A stretch of DNA of 64,000 bases from Gonatopus flavifemur (Eukaryota > Arthropoda > Insecta > Hymenoptera > Dryinidae), in contig JAFFJZ010000013.1 of the NCBI GenBank assembly GCA_018340375.1, forward strand, positions 8,300,001-8,364,000. Reading direction: 5' to 3'. The first letter of the stretch is position 1. Each line of letters begins with the position of its first letter. Both the position numbers and the translations under genes were made by a program. The notes beneath the pieces were generated by a model, which did not search any database, had not been told where the DNA came from, and worked only from the letters and a program-made list of their open reading frames with translations. Shown here in pieces: positions 55,295 through 64,000 of this stretch.

Positions 55295-57384
55295 AATTCT
55301 AAAATAATGTACATAAGAAATTTCCCATACAAATTTGGTATTGAGTTTGTCTTGCATGTGAACATTACCATTAAATTCCCAATTGGTTTGTATGAGTTTT
55401 CACATAAGGAGTGAGTGGTTCGTATGGATATTCGCATGAGGATCAAATGAGTTACATGTACTTTTACATCAGAGATGACAGTTTCACGTGAAGACCCATC
55501 CCTAGTGGAAAAATTTTGTTGAAATTTGTTGAAATATTGTTGACAAAAAATTGAAAAAATTCATTGAATTTAAACGAAAATAATTCTTATTCCATGAAGT
55601 TCATATTTTTCTCACAAAATTCGATATTCTTTGAGAAAATTCATCATTTTTCACGATAAGTCCTCGAAATTTTGTCGAATCATTTCATTGAAATTCACTG
55701 AAATTTGAGAAACGGTTTTTGAGGTTTTTTGTTGAAATACTATAAAATGTAATTACTTTTGATGAATTTAAACGAAATTCAATGAACAACATTGATTTTC
55801 ATTGAAATTTTTGTTGAAGCTCGTTGAAAGTGTGAGGAATAATGACGGATCACACGATGATGGAATATTTTGAATTTTATTGGAATATATTGAATGTAAG
55901 TGAAATTTGTGGAAAAATGTTGAAAACAATTGATGAATTGTAGTGAAAATAATTAATGGGCACAGATAATAAAATGTTGAATGACATTGAAATATGATTC
56001 ATTTTGTTGACATTCGATGCAATTTGTTGAAAGGTATTGAATTTTATTGACTATCATTAACAATATTAAGTGAATAAGATTGATCCCTCAGAGTATTGGA
56101 GATGTGGAATATTGTTGAAATGTCCTGAACCTCGTTGCATTTCCATGAAATTTTTGGAACAATATTGAAGTACATTGTTGAATTTTTGCAAATATAATTG
56201 ATGGCAGTGAATTGGAGAGTGTTGAAATGCGTTGGAATATGATTCGTATTGTTGAAATTTGATTAAATTCGTTGAATATCCATGGAATATTTTTGCGTAC
56301 GATCAACAAATTTTGTTGAATAAGATAGATTGACACGGGTAAACGAAATGTCAAATGGCGTTGAAATATGATGAATTTCCAGAAATTTCGTTGAATATCG
56401 TTGAAATAGTGAACCAAATAGCGACAAACAAAGGTAATGGACGCCATGATTTTCATCAAAACTTTCCACATTTTTCAAATATATTCAACGAAATTCAACG
56501 AGTCTCATCATATTTTAAGGCCATTCGACATTTCGATCACCCGTGTCAATCCATCTTATTCATAAAAATTCGTTGATCGTACTCAAAAATATTTCATGAA
56601 TTTCAGCAAATTCAATCAAATTTCAACAACACGAATCATATTTCAATGCATTTCAATATTTCTTATTTCACTGCCATCAATTATATCCGCCTAAATTCAA
56701 CACTGTAATTCAATATTGTTGGACAAATTTCATGGACATGCAACGAGATTCAGTACATTTCAACGATATTCCACATCCCCAATACTCTGCGTGATCAACC
56801 TCATTCACCAAACATCGTTCACCATAGTCAATGAAATCCAATGAATTTCAACAAAATGAATCATATTTCAATGTAATTCAAGATTTCATCATCTACGCCA
56901 ATCAATTATTTTCACTACAATTCATCAATTGTTTTCAACATTTTCCCACAAATTTTACCTACATTCAATATTTTTCAATAAAATTCAAAATATTTCATCA
57001 TGGTGTGATCCGTCATTATTCCTCACATTTTCAACAAGTTTCAAAAAAGATTTCAATAAAAATCAATGTTATTCATTGTATTTCTTTCAATTTTATCACA
57101 ACTCATTATATTTCATAGTATTTCAACAAAAAATCTCCAAAAACGTTCATCAAATTTCAGTAAATTTCAATGAAATGATTCAACAAAATTTTGGGAATCA
57201 TCGTGAAAAATGATGAATTTTCTGGAAATGTATTCTATTTTGTAGAAGAATTATGAACTTTATGGAATAAAAATTATTTTCATTCAAATTCTATGGATTC
57301 CTCCAACTTTTCCTAAAAAATATTCCAACAAAATTTCTCAACTGGAGATATCACTGTCCAATGTCAAAACATGAAAACACTCAC

Positions 57385-57529
57385 CCCACTTGAACAATTT
57401 TTGACGCCCCATTGAGAGTGTTGAAAAGAAACCGGGATCTAAACCGCCACGGAACGGAAATAAACGACTGTTTCTCGTTTCCTGGTGGTTTTTGTCCCAG
57501 CCTTTTCTGTAATTTAATCTTTCCGACAT
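57385..57529 (-). CDS. possible first coding exon inside the 3-kb foldback
   Basis: Minus-strand ATG at 57527-57529 opens 48 codons (MSERLNYRKGWDKNHQETRN ... SMGRQKLFKW) and one base, ending at the strong donor G|GTGAGT (phase 1). The basic, non-repetitive peptide and higher GC content differ sharply from the TTGAA repeats around it. The frame is also open upstream, so the ATG could be internal. I do not recognise it; it may be a host-gene fragment carried by the element. Confidence 0.4.
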
Positions 57530-57690
57530 TTTCAACGGATGGAAAAAAAATTTTGGATAGAGATAGTCTTTCAAACCTGATAGTTTAGTGTAAAAGTAGG
57601 GAATGAGTGGATCTGTAGTTTGAAATACTCTACATCTGCAAATCAGACATTTTTTCAATAACTCTGTCGAGTATAACGCAAATTAGTACA

Positions 57691-57794
57691 TCATCCTGAA
57701 CGAAGGACTGGTGCCGCCGGTGGACGAATAGAATATCTTATGCTCGATCTTGGATGTGCAGCATTTTCAGATGGAACACCAGCTGGATGGGTCA
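57691..57794 (-). CDS. possible terminal exon inside the 3-kb foldback
   Basis: Minus strand: acceptor GTATTTGCAG (phase 1), then THPAGVPSENAAHPRSSIRY and SIRPPAAPVLRSG before TGA at 57691-57693. Its phase matches the donor of 57385-57529, yet it lies upstream of that exon in transcription order. A duplicated or rearranged two-exon gene would explain this. Unrecognised; modest evidence. Confidence 0.35.
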
Positions 57795-58379
57795 CTGCAA
57801 ATACAAAGACTTCCCATTTCTAGGTTTTTCAGGATTTCTCCACATTAGAGATCAGGACTGATAATCACATCATGTTGGAAATATTGAATTCCCGGCAATA
57901 TATGTGTATAATAATTTGAACCCATAATGACCAAAAAAATTCTCTGAAAACTTCAAATTTTTTTGAAATTTATTGAATACAGTTATTTTTTTATGGAATT
58001 TTGTTGACAACATCGTTGAATTTTGCTGAATTTTGTTCAGTTTTGGCACAACTTTTCATGAAAAATCAACAAACTTCAATAAATATTAACATTATTCATT
58101 AAAAGTTTTCATTAAATATCAACGTACTTACTTGAAAGATTATGATGAATTATGTTTAAATTTATTGAACAATTTTGTTGAATTATGTTGTTATTTGCTG
58201 AATTTTGTTAATCTTGTTTAAAAAGTTGTGCCAAAACTGAACGAAATTCAACAAAATTCAATAAAAAAATCATAATATTCAACAAATTTCAACAAAATTT
58301 TTCCCCTAGGGATGCGACTCACTCATGTCTCATGCGAAAACCCATGCAAACCATCTAGGAATTCGCAGAGGGGTTCATT

Positions 58380-59150
58380 GTATTATTAATCTTTGAATAA
58401 AAAAAGGTCTGTATACAAAATATTTGACATCCAGTAAAATGTTTTAAATTTTGTTTCGAAACTGTGCTAACAGTTTTATCATCAGTTGTAGAAGTTTGGA
58501 GCATTTATTGAAACAAGTTAGTATCACTCATCTCGTTTAAATACCAAGTTTTTTCATCTTCCATTATAAATTTGTTTCAATAAACAATACCACTCTTGGG
58601 ACATTTTATTATAGTATAATGATCCTTGTACAGATTCATTCCTACTATATTCAATTCAATTCTCACCAAAATTCTGCTTTCTGCTGTTGAAGTTTTATTC
58701 CTTTTTTTTCATGTTTTTTCCTAGAATTAACTGTACTCCTTGGAATTGAGCCATCACCCTTTGCGTGTAAATACGCTTTATATTTTTTTCCTGGTAGCAT
58801 TTTATTTCTCACCGTTGAAGATGAAAATATTTATTTTATACAAAATGTTTTTGATTGGCTTAGTATTGAAAATCTGTGGATTGAAATGTCGATGATTGAA
58901 TACATGAATTTTTTTAATATAAAATATTTCACTGTTTGTTCTCAATACACGTATTATATGCGCGTGTTTTCCGTCAGTACGGGTTGAAGTCACTCAGAAT
59001 ATATACAGAAGTGAGTACAAAGTAAATCAAATTCTATGTGATACCCTTGGATTTCTTACAGTTAAAAGTATTATGATAAACCATTTTGTCAAATTTTTAT
59101 ATGTTTATATATTTTCGTTCAGTAATAGAATAAATTCCATTCATTTCCTT
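58380..59150. other. gene-free stretch
   Basis: AT-rich, no supported exon or foldback. Confidence 0.5.
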
Positions 59151-59154
59151 TTTT

Positions 59155-59402
59155 CACACATTTCATGAACATTGGAAATGCGTAGCGGGATGAGAATACG
59201 ATTCACGTTGTCCATATTTATCAATATGGCGATTGGCGTCTTCTCCAATCCTATTCCGCTTTCACGTTAGTCTGTTAGTCTGCTGTTCGACCTCGTTCTA
59301 GTCGCACACGGTAACAGTGCACATCGGGGGAAGCGTCTGTTGCGTCCATTTTGGATTTAAGCGTTCATCTACGTTGATTTTTGATTCTTCATATAGAGAT
59401 AC
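59155..59402 (+). promoter_or_regulatory. possible promoter / 5' UTR of the gene at 60139
   Basis: A locally GC-richer patch with TTAGTCTGTTAGTCTGCTG, CGACCTCGTTCTAGTCGCAC and GTGCATCGG-like words leads up to the TTAA hairpin and then the start codon. It resembles the transcript leader of an insect gene more than the surroundings. No TATA box or mapped start; inference. Confidence 0.3.
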
Positions 59403-60129
59403 TTAAGGGGGGGGGGGGGGTAGGGTTAATTCGATCAAAAAATAGCCTATTTTTATTGAAAAACCAGTTGATTCAAATGAATTTATTTTAACGGGGTATT
59501 ATTGAGTAACATTTGAAATATATTGTGTAAAATTTTCATTGAAAAATATCCAGATATGCGCCGGTGGAAGCAATTTTTAATGAGCGCGAAAAAAAAAGGG
59601 TCCTGTGGTGGATAACATAACTCAGGATTGGATCATCTGAAACAAAAAAATCAAAAAGATCCTGTTAGTTTATGAGTTTTTCTAGGTAACCTCGTCGAGT
59701 TTTTTTTTTCCTTTCAGTTTAAAGTATATTTTATAACGACTTAATTGTTGATTTTTCGCGTCAAAAATCGGTATTTTGACTTAAAAGTGCCATAAAAAAT
59801 CCAAAAATTGAAAAACAAAAAAAACTCGACGAGGTTACCTAGAAAAACTCATAAACCAACACAATCTTCTCGATTTTTTTGTTTCAGATGATCCAATCCT
59901 GAGTTATGTTGTCCACCGCAAAACCCTTTTTTTTTGGCGCTCATTAAAAATTGCTTCCACCGGCGCACATCTGGATATTTTTCAATGAAAATTTTACACA
60001 ATATATTTCAAATGTTACTTAATAATATCCCGTTAAAATAAATTCATTTAAATCAACTGGTTTTTCAATAAAGATTCATAAAAATAGGCTATTTTTTGAT
60101 CGAATCAACCCTACCCCTCCCCCCCTTAA
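59403..60129. mobile_element. 0.73-kb TTAA-flanked hairpin (piggyBac-like MITE)
   Basis: TTAA at 59403-59406 and 60126-60129 borders GGGGGG-tipped arms of about 300 bp: TAGGGTTAATTCGATCAAAA / TTTTGATCGAATCAACCCTA, CCAGTTGATTCAAATGAATT, CCAGATATGCGCCGGTGGAA, CTCAGGATTGGATCATCTGA and AAACTCATAA.../CTCGACGAGG. The loop is about 59715-59815. The TTAA target suggests piggyBac-type mobilisation. Confidence 0.9.
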
Positions 60130-60138
60130 AAAGTGAAA

Positions 60139-60331
60139 ATGGATGTGGCATATGTATTTTTGCCGAAAACCCAGAAGTACTTGAAAGTGTCTACAAAGGA
60201 TATCGCAGATTTCGACCGAGATAAGTATGTAAAGGGCATTCCAAATCCAAAGGACCTCGCAAAACAGATTTTTCCCGTCAAAAGCTCAGATATGCCGAAG
60301 AAAATGAAGGGCCAAATTCTCGTTTTAGCAG
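60139..60331 (+). CDS. first coding exon of an unrecognised gene
   Basis: ATG 60139 opens MDVAYVFLPKTQKYLKVSTK, then DIADFDRDKYVKGIPNPKDL, a Lys/Pro-rich stretch and KMKGQILVLA. It ends at the strong donor GCAG|GTATGT (60332), phase 1. The upstream in-frame GTG at 60133 is not a start. The alternation of hydrophobic and charged residues and the good donor argue for a genuine exon; I cannot name the protein. The next exon is not visible before the RTE-like element at 61031. The start codon lies 9 bases after the TTAA hairpin, so that element interrupts the 5' UTR or promoter. Confidence 0.6.
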
Positions 60332-60408
60332 GTATGTTGAATACGTTGTGTATTGTTTGAAATAATATTTTCGAGAATGTAGAATCAGAGATTCAAATAT
60401 AATATACA

Positions 60409-60445
<37 letters not shown>

Positions 60446-60446
60446 G
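60409..60446. repeat. (AT)n(AC)n microsatellite
   Basis: An AT dinucleotide run passing into ACACACAC just before AGATCT. Confidence 0.9.
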
Positions 60447-60549
60447 ATCTTATTGTTCAAGAATTGACACAAATTTTTCGGTTTTTATCGGCACAAAATT
60501 CTATTAAAATGGATGAGAAAATATATAATTCTGATTGATGACAAATTTT

Positions 60550-61030
60550 TATACAGTATTTCTAAACTTTTCTCATTAAAATATTCCGTTCGAATTCATA
60601 GGAAATTAAAATTCAAACAATAAAAATTCAACAATATCCGATATTCAATTCTATTGAATTTCAACACAAGTATTGAAAACTGAAAATTGTTGAATTCTCT
60701 TGAATAATGTTGAAATACAATGATAGGTGGAAATTATGAAATTGTATGATTCACAATCAATTTCAATTTACTAGAAACGGAACTTATACACGTTTTGAGG
60801 CTCCCAATAAAAAATGTTACCTTGATAATCAGTTGAATGTCATTTCAATATTTTTCAAATAAGTTCAACAATTTTCAATTATTGATCCAAAACTTAGAAA
60901 ATCATTCAGCTGCATCGAAAAAACTTGAAATATACTGATTACCTTGGTAAAAATGATATATATATGGATCATGTATAAACCATATTTGAATCATATACGG
61001 ACTTTGTGAAAATTATATATATATATATAT
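60550..61030. repeat. TTGAA / TTCAA-word region and AT microsatellite
   Basis: Words such as GAATTTCAAC and GTTGAATTC recur, recalling the 3-kb foldback, followed by ATGGATCATGTATAAACCAT and (AT)n. No gene. Confidence 0.45.
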
Positions 61031-64000
61031 CATCATCATGAAGTAATCAGTCTTACGACTGGTTTGATGAAACCCTCCACCCCTGTCTATTATCCGCCAA
61101 ACGTTTAATTTCTACATATCTACTACATCCCTTGTCTTGTACGATTTGCTTCATATAACTTGCTCTAGGTCTACCTTTACCAGTTTTACCATTCATTTCC
61201 CCTTCCAATATTGTTTTCAATAAACTCTCATGCCGTAATGTGTGTCCTATAAGATTGCTTCTCCTTTTCACGATGTGTTTCAGAAGATTTCCTTCTTCAT
61301 TTATCTGCTCCAGTACTTCTTCATTTTTGACTTTGTCTATCCATTTTATTCTGAGCATCCTCCTATAACACCACATTTCAAAAGCTTCAAGTCTTCGTTG
61401 ATCAGTTTTCCCCATTGTCCAAGTTTCGCAACCATATAATGCTGTGCTCCAAACGTAACTTTTCAAGAATTTCTTCCTTACTTCTAAGCTTATATTTTTG
61501 GAGCATAATAACTGTCTCTTTTGGTAGAAAGCCTGTTTCCCTTGTGCTATTCTTGCTCTTATATCTCTTCCGCTTTTGCCGTTCTCTGTAATTATGCTTC
61601 CTAGATATTTGAATTCTTTCACCTGTTCAATTGTCTCTGTATCTATTTTGATTTTCGTTCTTCTAGCTGTATTCGCTGCTGTACACATCATGAATTTTGT
61701 TTTGTCTTTATTTATATTCATACAATAGTTTTCCAATAATATTGTTCTCATAGTGTTGAGAATATTTTCTGACTCAGTACTACTCGTGACCAATATAGCT
61801 ATGTCATCCGCGAATCTCAACATACTTATATTTTCTCCCTGAATCTGTAATTTCGATTGAATTTCCTCCTTCACTTCGTTCATTGCTTCTTCTATATATA
61901 AATTGAAAATCAGTGGCGATAATGAGCATCCTCGTCTCACCCCTCTTCTTATTTGTGCTTCCCCTTCCTGACCCTCTATGTCTATTATTGCACTTTGATT
62001 CTTATATAATTCGTATATTATTCTCCTATCTTTATAATTTATTCCCACCTTCTTCAGGATCGCAAACATCTTCTCCCAGTCCACATTATCGAAAGCCTTT
62101 TGTATATCTACAAAACCTATGTACACAGATTTCTTCAGCGCTATCCTTTTCTCTATTACTGCCCTGAGTGCTAAGATTGCTTCTCGCGTTCCCCTATTTT
62201 TTCTAAAACCAAACTGATCTTCTGCCAATCTACTCTCTATTTCATTTTCCATCCTCCTGTATATAATTTTGGTCAGTATTTTCGAAGCATGTGAAGTTGA
62301 ACTGATCGTTCTGTAGTTCTCGCATTTGTCTGCCCCTTGTTTTTCCGGGATAGCAACAATTTTATTCTTCTGGAAATCTTCCGGTACTTCTCTTTTTTCG
62401 TACATATCTCTAATAAATTCAAACAGTGCGTCACGAGTTCCTTCACTGGAGGCTTATAAGGTCCGCACTTATGCCATCTATGCCTGGCGCTTTATTATTC
62501 TTCAATTCTTTCGAAGCCTTGTCGAATTCTGATCTCAATATCGAATCTCCCAATTCTTCCTCATCTACATCCTCCTCCTTCTCTAAAAGTGCTATATCAT
62601 CGTTTCCTCTATACAAGTCTTCCAAATGATTGATCCACTGTTCTATTTTCTCTTCCGTTTTTATCAATTGTCGTCCTAGAGAGTTTCTAATCTTATTGCT
62701 TCTAGATTTCATTTGTCCGGAAAATCTTTTAATAATCCTAAATGCTTCATCTATTTTTCCTAAATGCAATCTTATTTCTATTTCCTGACATTTCTTTTCT
62801 AACCACTGTTCTTTTGCTTTCCTTGATTCTCTTATTATTTTATTTCTCAATGATTTGTATCGTTGCTGGCCTTCTTGGCTATCATTATTCTTGTATTTTC
62901 TTCTTTCATTTATCAATTCTAAAATTTCTCCCGTTATCCATGGGTTTTAGGTTCTACTCCATCATTCTTCAAAATCTCATCCGCACATTCTCTTATATTC
63001 CCCTTCATCTTTGTCCATCTGCTCTCTATTCCCAAGTCTTTCTCTTTTTGATCTCCCAATTTTTCATCCAACATTTTCTCGAATGCCTCATGTGTTTGTT
63101 TTTGCTTAAGGTTCTTCAAATTCCATCTTTTCTGCATTCTCCTTTTCTCCTTCAGAGATTTGAATTTCAGAGAACATTTCATCATCAACATGTTATGGTC
63201 ACTATCTATATCTGCACCGGGATAAGTTTTACAGTTTTTCACTTGGTTTCTAAATCTTTGTTTCACTAATATGTAATCAATTTGGTATCTTGCTGTATCT
63301 CCTGGCATTTTCCAAGTGTAGATTCTTCTTGGATGATTTTCGAATAAAGTGTTTGTGATAACCATCTTATGATTTTCACAAAATTCGACTAAACGTTGTC
63401 CTCTATCGTTCCTCCTCCCAAACGCGAAATCTCCTACAATGTTGTCCTCTTTTCCTTGTCCTACTACCGCATTTCAATCCCCCATCACTATCAAATTCTC
63501 TTCTCCCTTCACATATTCTATCACTTCTTCTATTTCTTCGTACGTTTTTTCAATATCTTCCTTCGAATATGCAGATGTGGGCATGTATACTTGGACTATG
63601 ACTGTGTCTACCGGTTTTGTTCTGATTCTAACCATCATCACACGTTCATTATGTTGCAAATAATTTTCTATTCTATTTCCTACTCTTTTATGCATTACAA
63701 TTCCTACACCTGCTTGACCGTTCTTTGATCCTGTATGAATTATTCTATAATCCCCACTCCAGAAATCGCCCTCTTGTGGCCATCTCATTTCGCTAATCCC
63801 CATTACGTCTATATTCAACTTATTCATTTCTAATTTCAAATTTTCTAATTTTCCCGCTTGCCTCAGTGATCTAACATTCCACGCTCCGACTCGAAGAATG
63901 TTGTTTCTTTTCCCTATCCTATTCTTCGGTTTTCGTTCCTTGCTGATGAAGCTTCCTCGAGCAGCCTCCACCCGGAGATCCGAACGGGAGACTAGTTTAC
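61031..64000 (-). mobile_element. RTE-like non-LTR retrotransposon, 5' end outside the window
   Basis: Minus-strand LINE with endonuclease and reverse transcriptase in one ORF, and a 3' end directly after the stop in (ATG)n, then (AT)n. A tiny 3' UTR and a short-repeat tail are typical of RTE-clade elements. It runs off the right edge of the window. Confidence 0.85.
61053..63971 (-). pseudogene. RTE-like endonuclease-reverse transcriptase, three lesions
   Basis: Reads from the edge towards 61053. Endonuclease: VGAWNVRSLRQAGKLENL, ISEMRWP, VGIVMHKR, a GD motif followed by TGA at 63474-63476 where Trp or Phe is usual before NAVVG, and DSDHNMLM. A one-base frameshift near 62945 separates EPKT from WITGEILEL. 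A second near 62448 follows NNKAPGIDGISADLI. The last 450 codons (61053-62405) are intact reverse transcriptase: FVDIQKAFDNVDWE, RRGCSLSPLIFNLYI, LRFADDIAILV, EFKYLGSIIT and YGCETW. Not functional as read, but only mildly decayed. Confidence 0.9.

Larger units (their letters stand above)
55374..58363. mobile_element. ~3-kb foldback element of TTGAA-type repeats
   Basis: Outer arms: AATTCCCAATTGGTTTGTATG...CACATAAGGAGTGAGTG at the left against the complement of CACTCATGTCTCATGCGAAAAC...CAAACCATCTAGGAATT at the right. CATCCCTAGTGGAAAAATTTTG pairs with CAAAATTTTTCCCCTAGGGATG. Inside, 55500-56480 is dense in TTGAAATTTGTTGAA and 56390-57310 in its complement TTCAACAAATTTCAA. A second foldback lies at 58010-58260 (TTCAGTTTTGGCACAACTTT / AAAGTTGTGCCAAAACTGAA). 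The unique middle, 57320-57900, carries two exon-like pieces. No transposase. Confidence 0.8.

Noticed and set aside
57338..57658. Single long minus-strand ORF instead of an exon
   Set aside because: The frame passes through a strong GTGAGT donor and its N-terminal part looks like non-coding AT-rich sequence; the exon reading is preferred.
62742..63269. 175-codon plus-strand frame
   Set aside because: Antisense to the RTE-like ORF; hydrophobic composition is a by-product.
1..64000. CRISPR array, tRNA, rRNA or bacterial operon
   Set aside because: No regularly spaced short repeats with unique spacers, no cloverleaf-like genes noticed and no rRNA signature; spliced exons and insect transposons indicate a nuclear genome.

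Overview
The window reads as nuclear DNA of an insect (at least an arthropod). It is AT-rich, its few host-like coding pieces are short exons with GT-AG introns and AATAAA signals, and the mobile elements are insect types: mariner DD34D, a DD41D mariner-like element, an I/jockey-like LINE with RNase H, and an RTE-like LINE. I cannot place the order. No rRNA, tRNA, CRISPR or bacterial operon was seen.

Layout. 1-5.3 kb: gene-free, packed with short palindromic elements (MITEs). 5.67-7.75 kb: a decayed DD41D element with ~380 bp inverted ends, then a 130-bp tandem repeat, a hAT remnant and GC-rich GAGCGGAGCGAG hairpins. 11.7-12.7 kb: an internally deleted mariner. 14.0 kb: a possible terminal exon. 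15.2-17.05 kb: the best host-type gene, built from tandemly duplicated exon+intron units. 17.8-22.4 kb: a 190-bp satellite and nested foldback elements. 24.27-24.57 kb: the last two exons of an unrecognised gene. 24.83-28.81 kb: a complete 4-kb DNA transposon with an intact 777-residue ORF and ~480 bp inverted ends, abutting a 1.38-kb near-perfect hairpin.

30.4-49.4 kb is one structure: two collinear head-to-tail copies of a ~7.7-kb unit. Each holds ~140-bp and ~180-bp internal repeats and a gene resembling a ubiquitin-specific protease whose Cys and His boxes lack the catalytic residues. Unit A (30408-38105) carries a 903-bp element, a 58-bp palindrome, a MITE with an intact mariner in its loop, and an 840-bp hairpin. 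Unit B (38106-38758 plus 44733 to ~49.4 kb) is split by a 5.96-kb LINE and carries a 323-bp element; its USP-like gene is cut down to a 3' fragment. Because the units are paralogues, several insertions can be checked against the unoccupied site in the other copy.

49.5-60.4 kb: more foldback elements, including a ~3-kb one made of TTGAA-type repeats; two phase-0 exons of a minus-strand gene (51461-51691, 54669-54785); two reverse-ordered exon-like pieces inside the 3-kb foldback; and a plus-strand first coding exon (60139-60331) whose ATG lies 9 bases after a 0.73-kb TTAA-flanked hairpin. 61.03-64.0 kb: a minus-strand RTE-like LINE running off the right edge.

The strongest candidates for something undescribed are the tandem unit with the USP-like pseudoprotease, the 4-kb transposon with the unnamed 777-residue protein, and the exon-duplication gene. 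All homology calls are by eye; no search was run.
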